DNA of 64,000 nucleotides from JAOABV01 sp039801465 (GCA_039801465.1 JBDRUT010000002.1:1-64000); one strand, 5' to 3'; counted from the stretch's first letter, positions 52,626 to 61,608 are shown. Made by a program: numbers and translations. The notes: a model not told the origin generated them from the sequence alone.

Positions 52626-54865
52626 TTTTCCTCCTGCTTTTTAGCAGATATTTTTACGATTATTGCTGGTAAAACAATCAAGGCACTAATGCCCGAAAAA
52701 ATCATCGTGATTGCTAATAAGATGCCGAATCTTTGTAAAGGAATCAAATTAGCAAAAACTAAGACTAAAAATCCGATGCTAACAGTTAGGACATTAATTA
52801 AAATTGCCTGACCACTGGTTTGAAGGGTATCTAATAGTGCTTTTCTCTGATTATTTTTATTTTGCTTAATTTCCTGTTGATAGCGATTCAAAAAGTGAAT
52901 GGCATAATCAATCCCAACACCAATTGAGACACTACCTACTAAGACGGTTGCAACATCTAACGGAATTTTCGCATAACCCATAAAGCCGAAAATAACCACC
53001 AGTGTAAAGACAATCGGTATTAAGCCAACCGCACTAATCCAGAAAGCACGCATCATAATAACTAAACAGATAAAGACCAACACCACTGCAATGATTAAAC
53101 TCTGAATTTGACTTCGGCTAAGGCTTTGCTCCAGATGGTCATAAATAATCGGTGAACCAGTTAAAAACATTGTGCAATCGTCAGAACTATTATTATCGAG
53201 ATAGTTTTTAATATCTTTTAACATCTGCTTGCTCTGTTTCGTCTCAATGCCGCTGACCATTGCTTGAACAACTGCTGAAGATTTATCGCTATCAACCATT
53301 TGATTCACCATTTCTTCACCTTCTAACAAAAACCAGAGATTACTTACTTTTGCTTTGTTATCCGGAATTATTCGACCTTCACCGATGACAAAACTCATTT
53401 CGGTAATCAAATCGACGATTGATTGCGGATAGTGAATATCCGGATGTGCTGACAAAAATGTTTGCAGTTCTCGGATTTTATTTAACACTGCAGGGTCTTG
53501 GATGTCACCTTTAACTAAAATTTGAATCGGCACAGAACCACCAAAATTCTTATTCATCATTTGCTCAGCAATCCGAATTTGACTGTTGGGTTTAAAATAT
53601 TCAATCATATCCGCACTCCGAGGTATCTTGGGAATTGCCCATAACGATATGATGGCAATTATGCTGGTTACAATTAAGACGACGCGATGTGTTTTAAGCA
53701 TCGCTGTGCCCAGTTTATTAACAATAGCAAACCGGAGAAAATCTTTGCGGTTAAATTTGTCTTTAATTTTCTGTTGAGATGCAAAGATAAATAGACAAGC
53801 AGGCACAAAAGTCAATGAAACCAGCAACGACACGAAAATACCGAGACTGCTGAATATACCAAACTCTTTGACCATAATTAAATAAGAACCAAAGACAAAT
53901 GAGATAAAACCCGCAATCGTCGTGATGCCGGCTAAAATTACTGAGATACTGACATCATTAAGGAATGCGGATGGTAACGCTTCATTAGTTGTCGTCTCTT
54001 GGTAAAATCGATTAATGATATGAACGCTGTAAGCACTGCCAACCGTAAAAATAATCACCGGAATAATATTGGAAATAATTGTTATCGGAATTCTTAAAAT
54101 ACTCATTATGCCGAGCGTAGTCAAAATACTAATCAGCACAGTGACTAATGGTAAAATTACTCCAACCACATTGCGAAAACTCAGAAATAAAATCAAGCCA
54201 ATCAGGAACGCAACAAACGGAATTAACATCCTTAAATCCGACCGAATGATTTGATTAATTTCCAGCATTTGAAATGGCACACCAGCATAAAAAATTTTTT
54301 CTGTGCCTTTTGATTTTTCCACAATTTGTTTAATCTCTTTAACGACTTTTATTTGATTAACATCGGACTGTAAACGCACAATTAGCAAAGTTGTTTTGCC
54401 ATCTTCAGAAATAATATGTCCCTGATAAATATCCTTGGATAAGACATAATATTTTAGTTGCTGGATCTCTGAATCCGATTTTGGCAGATTAAATTCATCG
54501 AGCAGCTTGCCAACTTCAATTCCCGTATCAGCCTTTTTAATATCAATAATATTCGTAAGACTGATTACATCCGAAACTCCTTCAATCTGCTTAATTTGCG
54601 AAGTTAATAGACTAATGCGTTGTAGCGTCTTGATATTAAAAATATCGTCGGTTTTAAGCGCAACGATTGCCAAATAATTACCACCGAAATTTTCACCAAT
54701 CTCATTAAAAACTTTTACTGATGGGTCTGACTTTGGCAAATATGATGTGACATTGGGGTTTATCTTGATTTTTAATGCCCAATAGCCAAAAAATAAAGAA
54801 ACAAAAATCGTAACAACTACAACAACAAACCTGAATTTATAAACCAACCGGAAAAACCATTTCAT
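52622..54865 (-). CDS. RND-superfamily permease (MMPL/HpnN-like)
   Basis: A 747-aa inner-membrane RND exporter with the MMPL layout. TM1 (FVVVVVTIFVSLFFGYWAL) is followed by a periplasmic loop (about 35-205), then TM2-6 with VGSAYSVHIINRFY near 275-288. After that come a central loop (about 355-410), a second TM and periplasmic loop (to about 585), and TM8-12 with VGSVSIGVGIDYAIHFLNRY near 655-674. The D-Y-A-I-H motif holds the proton-relay aspartate. It probably exports lipids or hopanoid-like molecules with its LolA-like and barrel partners. A 30-codon leader ORF with a similar start precedes it. TetR lies upstream on the same strand. Confidence 0.88.
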   Translation of the reverse strand: MKWFFRLVYKFRFVVVVVTIFVSLFFGYWALKIKINPNVTSYLPKSDPSVKVFNEIGENFGGNYLAIVALKTDDIFNIKTLQRISLLTSQIKQIEGVSDVISLTNIIDIKKADTGIEVGKLLDEFNLPKSDSEIQQLKYYVLSKDIYQGHIISEDGKTTLLIVRLQSDVNQIKVVKEIKQIVEKSKGTEKIFYAGVPFQMLEINQIIRSDLRMLIPFVAFLIGLILFLSFRNVVGVILPLVTVLISILTTLGIMSILRIPITIISNIIPVIIFTVGSAYSVHIINRFYQETTTNEALPSAFLNDVSISVILAGITTIAGFISFVFGSYLIMVKEFGIFSSLGIFVSLLVSLTFVPACLFIFASQQKIKDKFNRKDFLRFAIVNKLGTAMLKTHRVVLIVTSIIAIISLWAIPKIPRSADMIEYFKPNSQIRIAEQMMNKNFGGSVPIQILVKGDIQDPAVLNKIRELQTFLSAHPDIHYPQSIVDLITEMSFVIGEGRIIPDNKAKVSNLWFLLEGEEMVNQMVDSDKSSAVVQAMVSGIETKQSKQMLKDIKNYLDNNSSDDCTMFLTGSPIIYDHLEQSLSRSQIQSLIIAVVLVFICLVIMMRAFWISAVGLIPIVFTLVVIFGFMGYAKIPLDVATVLVGSVSIGVGIDYAIHFLNRYQQEIKQNKNNQRKALLDTLQTSGQAILINVLTVSIGFLVLVFANLIPLQRFGILLAITMIFSGISALIVLPAIIVKISAKKQEEK

Positions 54866-54871
54866 AACTTT

Positions 54872-54964
54872 TTAGATATTTCGAACAATGTTTTCTTTTA
54901 TTCTAAAATTGTGTAAAAAAATTTCCTTAATGGCCGAATTAGACTTTTCGAATAATTTTTTCAT
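54872..54964 (-). CDS. Leaderless 30-aa leader ORF before the RND gene
   Basis: The frame MKKLFEKSNSAIKEIF... begins about 2 nt after the predicted transcript start of the 54973-55002 promoter and stops 6 bp before the RND ATG. Its first codons loosely resemble the RND start (ATGAAA...TT.TTC in both). The resemblance is weak. Confidence 0.35.
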   Translation of the reverse strand: MKKLFEKSNSAIKEIFLHNFRIKENIVRNI

Positions 54965-54972
54965 ATATTCTA

Positions 54973-55002
54973 ATTATACTAAAATTTCTGAGGGGGGGTC
55001 AA
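54973..55002 (-). promoter_or_regulatory. Promoter of the RND cassette
   Basis: Minus strand TTGACC (54997-55002), an 18-bp spacer beginning with a C run, and TATAAT (54973-54978). The site lies about 30 bp after the TetR stop. Confidence 0.6.
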
Positions 55003-55033
55003 GTGTTGTTTCAATTTTCCGGTTTCCGTGGAT

Positions 55034-55618
55034 TTATTTAACTATTCCGTGGAAAAGTATTTCAAATAATTTATCGGTGTCTTCTTCTAATTTTTGCGAG
55101 TCTGAAGCAGTTGCCCACTCATATTCTAATCCTTTAATTCCAAGCATTATCACAAAACTTGCCAATTGGGGGTCCTGGATCTTAAAAACTCCTTTATCAA
55201 TCCCTTCTTGTAAGATGCTGTTGAGAATATCAACTTCCAGTTGGTCGTAGTCTTTACGGATTTTTTGCACATAAGCATAATGTTGAAGATATTCGTTTTT
55301 GAAGACATGCTCAAAGATATGAGCGACTTCACGAAAACAGCGCATCCGCGTGATGACAAACTTCTTTAATTTCTCCTGCGGTGTCTGAGCTTCATTAATT
55401 GCATTCCTTATTTTTTCTTGGACAATTTTTACTTGCGCTTCAATCACAGCCCGAAAAATATCGTCTTTGTTTTTGAAATAATAATAGATAGAACTTTTGC
55501 CAATTCCTGCGGCTTTTGCAATATCATCAATGGTTGTTTTGGTTAAACCATATTTAGCAAAAATATCTTGGGCAACTTTTAGAACAATCTCTTTTTTTAT
55601 CTCGGTCTTATTACTCAT
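55034..55618 (-). CDS. TetR/AcrR-family transcriptional regulator
   Basis: A 194-aa repressor-type protein. The N-terminal helix-turn-helix is VAQDIFAKYGLTKTTIDDIA then KAAGIGKSSIYYYFKNKDDI (about 14-53). The C-terminal ligand-binding domain is helical, with FREVAHIFEHVFKNEYLQHY and a final KLFEILFHG. It is encoded directly upstream of the RND cassette on the same strand and probably controls it in response to the exported lipid or a related compound. Upstream DNA is a TTTTCTATA-rich low-complexity stretch. Confidence 0.88.
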   Translation of the reverse strand: MSNKTEIKKEIVLKVAQDIFAKYGLTKTTIDDIAKAAGIGKSSIYYYFKNKDDIFRAVIEAQVKIVQEKIRNAINEAQTPQEKLKKFVITRMRCFREVAHIFEHVFKNEYLQHYAYVQKIRKDYDQLEVDILNSILQEGIDKGVFKIQDPQLASFVIMLGIKGLEYEWATASDSQKLEEDTDKLFEILFHGIVK

Positions 55619-55758
55619 TTTTATTTACTCGTTTATCTAAATTTTCTATATTGTCCATCTAATTTTCTATAATTTATATTTTCTATATTTTTATTTCTAT
55701 ATTTTCTATTATTCTAAATCTCTTGAAATTTTCGACTATTTTATTCGACATCGCTGAT

Positions 55759-55787
55759 AGGTTAACTAATAAATCTTTATTTGTCAA
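55759..55787 (-). promoter_or_regulatory. Probable promoter of the tetR gene
   Basis: Minus strand TTGACA (55782-55787), a 17-bp spacer and TAACCT (55759-55764), about 140 nt before the ATG. Confidence 0.5.
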
Positions 55788-56067
55788 TGTCTAATTTGCA
55801 ATCGGTTTAGGAGATATTTGTGCGATTAATATGTAAATTATTAACATCTAATATAAATCTTAGGCATTAGATACGATTTATCCCTAATATATGCAAGCAG
55901 GAATTTATAATCAATGATTATCTCTAATCTTTTATTCAGTCCAACTTTTAATCTTTTTAGTATTAGTTTTAGTTGCATTGGAAAATAAAATAACCTTAGA
56001 ATGCAATTCCTTGAATAAATGAATAATATAAATTATTGAATATATAAATTATAAACAAACATTTTAA
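55788..56067. other. Intergenic, nothing recognised
   Basis: AT-rich sequence with no ORF, repeat or RNA that I can support. Confidence 0.5.
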
Positions 56068-56298
56068 AGCCTTGGTGACAGATTTAATGTAATAGAAATC
56101 AAAGTCTTTGCAGAAACTCACAACAAGAATCACAATGACTTGGCATTAATTTCAAATCTCAACTTTAATCAAAATCACACCTCAAATTATTTTCCGACAA
56201 CAAAAATATGCGATGTATTTGGCAAGGTACTGAATAATGCCCGTGAAATTACTAAAGAAGCAACAGGAAACGGATTAAATGCTAAGACGATAAACTAA
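56068..56298 (+). pseudogene. Gene remnant without a start codon
   Basis: A 76-residue open frame after a TAA, ending at TAA 56296-56298, with no usable start codon. Segments such as DRFNVIEIKVFAETHNKNHN and FGKVLNNAREITKEATGNGL look like genuine protein. It is probably the 3' part of a decayed gene; the family is not recognised. Confidence 0.4.
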
Positions 56299-56299
56299 C

Positions 56300-56633
56300 A
56301 AATAGACGAAACAAGTTATTAAAGCATTAACAGAAATATAAGTTGCTTAATAAACAACAAATTCTCCTTTGCCGAAGATTAAACTTTTTGTTTTGCAAGT
56401 AGCGTAGGAGATGATACCGAATCCTTATCCCCACAGCACCCTATCCGTGCCGGGACACTTTAGATTTGTCTTAAATCTGAACATCACAATCATCATTAAT
56501 TACACTCCGTTAATCCCGACAATCGTCAATAACATCCATTTTACCAACTGTATCTCAGTTACCTGAACCAACTTGACGATTCGGCCATTTTCAAAGAGCA
56601 AACACGAATAGATTATAAATGCAAATATACGCA
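56300..56633 (-). ncRNA. Possible non-coding RNA B downstream of an orphan consensus promoter
   Basis: Consensus promoter 56640-56667 reads into about 340 bp with no credible gene. A stable hairpin is possible around 56405-56432 (GGGGAT with ATCTCC). A 23-codon frame (56431-56502 region, ATGATGATTGTGATGTTC) is preceded by GGAG but has no family. The 3' end is arbitrary and no terminator was seen. Confidence 0.25.
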
Positions 56634-56639
56634 TATATT

Positions 56640-56667
56640 ATTATATTGCAAATTCGGATTGTGTCAA
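56640..56667 (-). promoter_or_regulatory. Orphan consensus promoter B
   Basis: Minus strand TTGACA (56662-56667), a 16-bp spacer and TATAAT (56640-56645), followed by ATATGCGTATATTTGCAT. Both boxes, the spacer length and the AAGCTTGACAC context match orphan promoter A. Confidence 0.7.
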
Positions 56668-56768
56668 GCTTTTTCAAAAGTGCTTCTGAAGAAATGCTGT
56701 TAAGTATTTTTAGGGCGAAAATTAACTTCGTTAGGTCTTTTATCTTTGAGACTTCTGACACAGTCCAA

Positions 56769-56955
56769 ATTACACAGATGTTTTAGCGATACCATCGATA
56801 CAACCATTGATTTCTCAATCGTTATAATTATTCTCTAAATCGCTAAAATCAATTTTTTAAATTTTTCTTACAGAGATTTTGGGCAAAATTCAAGATTACA
56901 CAGATATTTTAGCGACACCATCAACAATATCTTTGAGTTATCAATCGCGGCAATC
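56769..56955. repeat. Direct repeat, about 55 bp, 126 bp apart
   Basis: ATTACACAGATGTTTTAGCG at 56769 and ATTACACAGATATTTTAGCG at 56895 each continue through A.ACCATC and end in TCAATCG. The interval is unrelated AT-rich DNA. Confidence 0.75.
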
Positions 56956-56994
56956 AATGAAAAAAACTTTTTCTGCTTTCAAATCTTTTTACTC

Positions 56995-57023
56995 TTGACA
57001 GAATTTAATTTTATTACTATGCT
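56995..57023 (+). promoter_or_regulatory. Promoter giving a leaderless transcript
   Basis: TTGACA (56995-57000), a 17-bp spacer and TATGCT (57018-57023). The expected start at 57030 is the A of the second ATG of the small gene that follows. Confidence 0.55.
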
Positions 57024-57026
57024 GAT

Positions 57027-57167
57027 ATGATGATTCGGTTTAGCGAAAGACGCAGGTTATTTAGTTTCAAAAAACATACGATTCCGTTTCGATGGATTCT
57101 GTTGGGTGCAATTGCCATTATCTTCTTAGCGGTATATTTTTTTCTAAGAAACTTCATCAACTTATGA
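57027..57167 (+). CDS. Small single-pass membrane protein (46 aa)
   Basis: Begins ATG ATG at 57027 and 57030 and ends at TGA 57167. It has a basic N-terminal half (RFSERRRLFSFKKHTIPFRW) then one hydrophobic helix (ILLGAIAIIFLAVYFFL), so it should insert with the N-terminus in the cytoplasm. The promoter just upstream would start the message at the second ATG, a leaderless arrangement. No family is recognised. It lies 92 bp before the multi-pass membrane protein gene. Confidence 0.55.
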   Translation: MMIRFSERRRLFSFKKHTIPFRWILLGAIAIIFLAVYFFLRNFINL

Positions 57168-57259
57168 GCAACAGACTTTGGTTTCAATAAGATAACACTT
57201 TTGTTGAGAATTACAGTGTTCTTAAAAAGATGTAAATTTTATTTTGACCAGGAGGCAAA

Positions 57260-58399
57260 ATGACTAATTTGCACAATAACTACAAAGATATCTTTCGCGC
57301 TTTAAGATTAGGCTTTTCAATTAAAAAAATCTCAATGATGATGTTCGGATATATAATCGCTTTTATTGGCTATATCATCTGCTCGTATTTAACCTTTTTA
57401 GCCCAGGGCTGGTCAATCGCAGAAATTTGGGCAACTTACCGATTATTGCCGATACCTGAGACGCTTCATTGGTCAGGTTGGTTACTCTGGATAATTGGTA
57501 TCGTGTTTGTAGTTTTTACTTTGCTTATTACCGGCACTGCAGTTTGTAAGGTAACTTTTGAACAATTAAAAGGCGATGACTTTTTTGAGATAAAGAAAGC
57601 GTTTAAGTTCGCCCTGCAAAATGGTCGTGCAGTAATTATGAGTCCGGTGATGGTAATCTTATTCATCTTATCAATTGTGATTGCTGGATTGATCTTATCG
57701 TTGGTTGGTCGCATTCCTTATGTCGGCGAAATCTTTACCGGCTTAATGATTTTACCCGCATTTGCTGCTTCTTTATTTATCGTCTATCTTTTAATTATCT
57801 TCATCTTCACCCTATTCTATACACCGGCAATAATTGCGGCTACAGGCAATGACACTTTTGATACTCTATTTGAAGTCTTCTCAATGCTCAATGACCAGAC
57901 AGCGCGTTTGATTTGGTATTCAATAATCTTAGGCTTCTTATCTAAAGTTGGTTTTGGACTAATAACATTTTTCTCAACCTGGGCAGTAAAAATCGGCACT
58001 AGTGTCTTATCTGTATTTATGGGTGGTAAACTTGATGATATTCTGTTAAATGCATTATCCACTTTTAAGTTATCAATACCTTATTGGTGTCCAGAACCAT
58101 TTGCTCGTCTGATGGATACAGTTTTATGTTCAATTGGTGGAACAATCTTCTTCTCGCCACCTTCTTATCAACATATCAATGTTGCAATTTTAATTGCAAC
58201 CATCCTATTCGCTATCGGTTATTATCTCTTGATTATTTTCGTCGTATCTTACGGCACAACGGTCTGGTTTACGGGAACATTGGCTAATTATTTGGTTATC
58301 GTGAAAAAGAAAGATGACCGCAATCTCTTAGAAACTAAAGAAGAACCGCTGACTACAGTTGAAGAGAAACCTGCAAGCACCACTCAGACTTCACAATAA
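57260..58399 (+). CDS. Multi-pass membrane protein of unknown function
   Basis: A 379-aa protein with about six hydrophobic segments (for example MMFGYIIAFIGYIICSYLTF, WLLWIIGIVFVVFTLLITG, and VMVILFILSIVIAGLILSLV) and a charged C-terminal tail ending in TTQTSQ. SMLNDQTARLIWY is the most distinctive soluble loop. It resembles broad membrane families annotated only as hypothetical; no catalytic or transport motif is visible. AGGAGG 6 nt before the ATG gives a firm start. It is probably an independent gene. Confidence 0.7.
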   Translation: MTNLHNNYKDIFRALRLGFSIKKISMMMFGYIIAFIGYIICSYLTFLAQGWSIAEIWATYRLLPIPETLHWSGWLLWIIGIVFVVFTLLITGTAVCKVTFEQLKGDDFFEIKKAFKFALQNGRAVIMSPVMVILFILSIVIAGLILSLVGRIPYVGEIFTGLMILPAFAASLFIVYLLIIFIFTLFYTPAIIAATGNDTFDTLFEVFSMLNDQTARLIWYSIILGFLSKVGFGLITFFSTWAVKIGTSVLSVFMGGKLDDILLNALSTFKLSIPYWCPEPFARLMDTVLCSIGGTIFFSPPSYQHINVAILIATILFAIGYYLLIIFVVSYGTTVWFTGTLANYLVIVKKKDDRNLLETKEEPLTTVEEKPASTTQTSQ

Positions 58400-58525
58400 G
58401 AAACCTTTGTCAAAAGTCTTTAAGGTCGCAAGACAATAAAAAGCAGATAGAATTTTCAACCTAATCACCTGCACGATTATCAGACATTTTGACAACTTTG
58501 AGATGCTAAAAATCTAATCACAATT

Positions 58526-59458
58526 ATGCAATCTGAACCGCAGTGTATTCCTTGTGTTCTCAAACAATGTGAACGGGTTGTAGAAGTTGCCTGGGCTAAT
58601 GAATCTTTTCGGCAACAGATATTAGCCACTTATCCTGATAAAGACCAATTACTATCTCAAATAAGACATCGTGCCTTAGAAATCACTTCGCACTTATCTT
58701 TACAAGACCCGCCGAGTAAATTCACTTCACAAGTGCTAAAAGAAATCTATCAGATATTAACTTTCAATGACCCATTTGAACTTATTAAGAAGGCACAAAA
58801 TGAATTGGGTAAAAACATCTATTCTTTTGCCCAAAAAGAGCTTAAAAACTCTACTGACCCTTTACATTTGGCAATAAGTTTTTCTGCTTGTGGTAATATT
58901 ATTGATGTCGGTCCAGCCGATATATATTCTGTCGCTAACCAAAGTGTTTCCCTGACTGAAGAAATTCAATCATTAGCCCAACAGCGCTTAGCCATTGACG
59001 ACTACAAAATATTTAAGGAGAAGTTTCGCACTGCAGAAAAAATTCTTTTTATTTTAGACAATGCCGGTGAAATCTATCTTGATAAACTGCTTTTAGAGAG
59101 ATTAAAAGGACCAGAACTTTTTATTGCGGTTAAAACTTCACCGATACTTAATGACGCATTAAAAAATGATGCAATTGCCTCTGGTCTAGATAGCATTGGT
59201 AAAATTATTACTTTAAGCGATGATAAAAATTATCGGTTCTTAGGCGTTGACTTTTCTTATACTTCTGAGACTTTTAACGAGATTTTCAATTCTTGCGATC
59301 TGGTCATTGCTAAAGGACATGCTAATTTTGAATCGTTGGTCGATTGTGAGCGGGATTGCTTTTTTATTCTGATGGCAAAATGTCCTGTAGTTGCACAAAA
59401 ATTAGGTGTAAAAATTAAAGACCGTGTGCTCTATTATTCACCGATTAAAACCGAGTAA
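58526..59458 (+). CDS. DUF89/ARMT1-like damage-control phosphatase
   Basis: A 310-aa member of the DUF89 (AF1104-type) metal-dependent phosphatases, thought to hydrolyse damaged sugar-phosphate metabolites. It begins EPQCIPCVLKQCERV with the subgroup's CxxC, and carries the conserved metal motif LDNAGEIYLDKLLLE at about 178-192. The late VIAKGHANFESL at about 264-275 is the A/S-K-G-x-A/G-N-x-E motif. The prokaryotic subgroup I length of roughly 290-310 is met. No Shine-Dalgarno sequence; a TTGACA sits 31 bp upstream but the -10 is weak. It is followed by hypC after 200 bp, on its own promoter. Confidence 0.85.
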   Translation: MQSEPQCIPCVLKQCERVVEVAWANESFRQQILATYPDKDQLLSQIRHRALEITSHLSLQDPPSKFTSQVLKEIYQILTFNDPFELIKKAQNELGKNIYSFAQKELKNSTDPLHLAISFSACGNIIDVGPADIYSVANQSVSLTEEIQSLAQQRLAIDDYKIFKEKFRTAEKILFILDNAGEIYLDKLLLERLKGPELFIAVKTSPILNDALKNDAIASGLDSIGKIITLSDDKNYRFLGVDFSYTSETFNEIFNSCDLVIAKGHANFESLVDCERDCFFILMAKCPVVAQKLGVKIKDRVLYYSPIKTE

Positions 59459-59625
59459 AAAAATTATTTATGTCGATGTTCTTAATTCATCATCAGAATC
59501 TATTACTATCTGATGACTGATAGAAAATTAATACAGGAAGCGCACATGACAACCAAGTAATAATTGATTGAAATATATGAAAGTTACACTGGTTAATGGA
59601 TTGAAAAACTTGAGTAAATTATCTG

Positions 59626-59653
59626 TTGATTTCTACATTTTATTGATTATAAT
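59626..59653 (+). promoter_or_regulatory. Promoter giving a leaderless hypC transcript
   Basis: TTGATT (59626-59631), a 16-bp spacer and TATAAT (59648-59653). Six nucleotides separate the -10 box from the hypC ATG (59660), so the expected start is the A of the ATG. Confidence 0.65.
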
Positions 59654-59659
59654 AATATT

Positions 59660-59878
59660 ATGTGTTTAGCGATACCAGCCCGGATTGTTTCTATAAAAGG
59701 TGATACGGCAATTGTTGATGTTTGGGGTGTTAAGCGACAAGCCAATCTTATGCTCTGCCCTGAAGCCCGGGTAAATGATTATATCATAATGCACGCCGGT
59801 TTTGCGATTCAGATTTTAGATAAAAAAGATGCTGAAGAGACATTGAGAATGCTAAAAGAATTTGAGCATCTTAGTTAA
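59660..59878 (+). CDS. hypC: Hydrogenase maturation factor HypC/HybG/HupF
   Basis: A 72-aa chaperone for NiFe-hydrogenase assembly. The essential N-terminal MCLAIPARIVSI (Cys2 binds iron and the HypD partner) is present, with AIVDVWGVKRQANLMLCPEA and DYIIMHAGFAIQILDKKDAE, covering the whole OB-fold. No Shine-Dalgarno sequence is present, and a consensus -10 box 6 nt upstream implies leaderless translation, compatible with exact cleavage to expose Cys2. It is an orphan: no hypD, hypE, hypA, hypB or hydrogenase subunit gene in the window. Confidence 0.92.
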   Translation: MCLAIPARIVSIKGDTAIVDVWGVKRQANLMLCPEARVNDYIIMHAGFAIQILDKKDAEETLRMLKEFEHLS

Positions 59879-59899
59879 TAGCATCTGAGAGGAGTCTCT

Positions 59900-60988
59900 A
59901 TGCCTAAAAATAAAATATTGTTTGCTTTGTTAGTAATAATATTGGGTATCAATGTGAACCTAATTATTGCTCAATGTCGTGATTGTCAAAGCCAATGTGG
60001 CCATTGCTCAGAAGCACAATCGAAGCCATCCTGTCCAGAAAAAACAATTGAAATAGAAAAGCAAATAATTGCGGTTTCTGAGCCACGGGGATTTTTAGGC
60101 ATTGGAGTTGAAGAGAAAGATGGCAAATTAGTTGTGCAAAGCGTCGTGCCTAATAGCCCTGCTTCTATTGCAGGAATCAAAGAAGGAGATATTGTTCTGG
60201 AAATTAATGAGACACCAATGCTTGCTTCAAAAGATTTAATCCAATTTATGCAGACAACTAAACCTAATGAAGTGATTCATCTAAAACTTTTAACTCAAGA
60301 TGGCGAAAAAACAGTTGATGTCAAATTAGCCGAAGTTCCTAAGCAAATGCCCAAAATTAAATCTAAAGTTAAAATGCGTGCCGAAGGTGGTGGTGCGGGA
60401 TATTTTGGTCCGGGTTTTGTCTTTCTTAATTATAAAAACTTAAATGACCTTTTTGAGAATTATCAAATTGAATCTGCCCAAAAATCACATTTTGTTTTCG
60501 GTGGAGGTGGCTGGGGACAATTAGGAAAAACCCGACTCGGTGGCTGGGGAATCGGTGGCGCGCAATCAGTACATAGCGAATCCATTTATGTCGAATTATC
60601 TTACGGTGCTGGATTTTTTGAAGTTGGATATTCTCTATTAAATGCTCCGAAGATTAAATTAACTCCGTTGATTGGTATTGGTGGCAGTGGTCTTACCTTA
60701 AAAATCAAGTCCCAAATTTATAACCCGTTAACTTTGAATAATGTATTATTATCACCCAGTGGCATTGCTAAGGTTTCCAAAGGTGGTTTAACACTATTTT
60801 CTGGTTTAGCTGTAGATATTCCAATTAGTTTTGTCGGATTAAGTTTCAAGGGTGGTTATCTTTTAACTCCGGCTCAAAGTGGTTGGCTATTAGAAGATTT
60901 TGGCGACATCCAAGGACCTCCATTTAACCTCAAAGGTCCTTTTGTAACTGCCTCAATAATGTTTGGCGGCATAGATAAACACAAATAA
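59900..60988 (+). CDS. Exported PDZ-domain protein
   Basis: A 362-aa protein with a signal segment (ILFALLVIILGINVNLIIA), a Cys-rich stretch after cleavage (CRDCQSQCGHC), and a PDZ domain at about 70-150 (RGFLGIGVEEKDGKLVVQ, SPASIAGIKEGDIVLEINE). A Gly-rich C-terminal beta region follows (GGGGWGQLGKTRLGGWGIGG, LTPLIGIGGSGLTLK) that may form a small barrel. No protease domain is attached, so it is a binding rather than HtrA-type enzyme. GAGAGGAG lies before the ATG. Placed 21 bp after hypC, it may be co-transcribed with it, though no functional link is apparent. Confidence 0.75.
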   Translation: MPKNKILFALLVIILGINVNLIIAQCRDCQSQCGHCSEAQSKPSCPEKTIEIEKQIIAVSEPRGFLGIGVEEKDGKLVVQSVVPNSPASIAGIKEGDIVLEINETPMLASKDLIQFMQTTKPNEVIHLKLLTQDGEKTVDVKLAEVPKQMPKIKSKVKMRAEGGGAGYFGPGFVFLNYKNLNDLFENYQIESAQKSHFVFGGGGWGQLGKTRLGGWGIGGAQSVHSESIYVELSYGAGFFEVGYSLLNAPKIKLTPLIGIGGSGLTLKIKSQIYNPLTLNNVLLSPSGIAKVSKGGLTLFSGLAVDIPISFVGLSFKGGYLLTPAQSGWLLEDFGDIQGPPFNLKGPFVTASIMFGGIDKHK

Positions 60989-61608
60989 ATCTATTCTATT
61001 GATTTGAGTATAGTAAAAAACAAAAAATCTAAGATAGCCAAAAATATTACTATCCGCAAGAACGAAGGGCAGATACACAAATATTAAACATCACAATTGG
61101 GATAATACTAAAACTCAAATAATAATTGAGAGTTTATCCGATAGTATCAAAAACTTTTATTCTCAGTTCTGCCGATAACTGATTAATAAATTTTCAATTT
61201 TTCAACAAAAGTATATAGTATTCTATGGATAATTTGTTTAAGTTATATCATGAGTAAAATGATTAATGGATTGAAAGAGTTAGGGTATATAAGTTTCTCT
61301 TGAAAAAATACTAAAAATCAATATAATAGCCTTTATATTTCATTTAATTTCTCATAAAATCGGTTTATGCAACAGCGTATAATCTTAATCGACTCAAAAG
61401 TGCTATACCAATATATTAGTTAGTATTTACAACTCGGTGCTGTTAGTTTAAGCGTAACCATTCGGCAATTCGGGCAACTTGGTAAAAAAGCATAGAATTA
61501 TTCAAAATGCAAAAATTAAGGTGCAAAATGGCAAATAAAAAAGCAAATAGAATATGCTGTTTACATTTTCCTGTTTCACTTTGATTTTAATATATTTTTA
61601 CAAAAGAT
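60989..61608. other. Intergenic region, little recognised
   Basis: About 620 bp. A TTAATGGATTGAAAGAGTTAG block at about 61263 resembles TTAATGGATTGAAAAACTTGA at about 59593, each inside a very short ATG frame. No promoter, RNA or gene is supportable. Direct TGCAAAAT words lie near 61507-61530. Confidence 0.4.
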
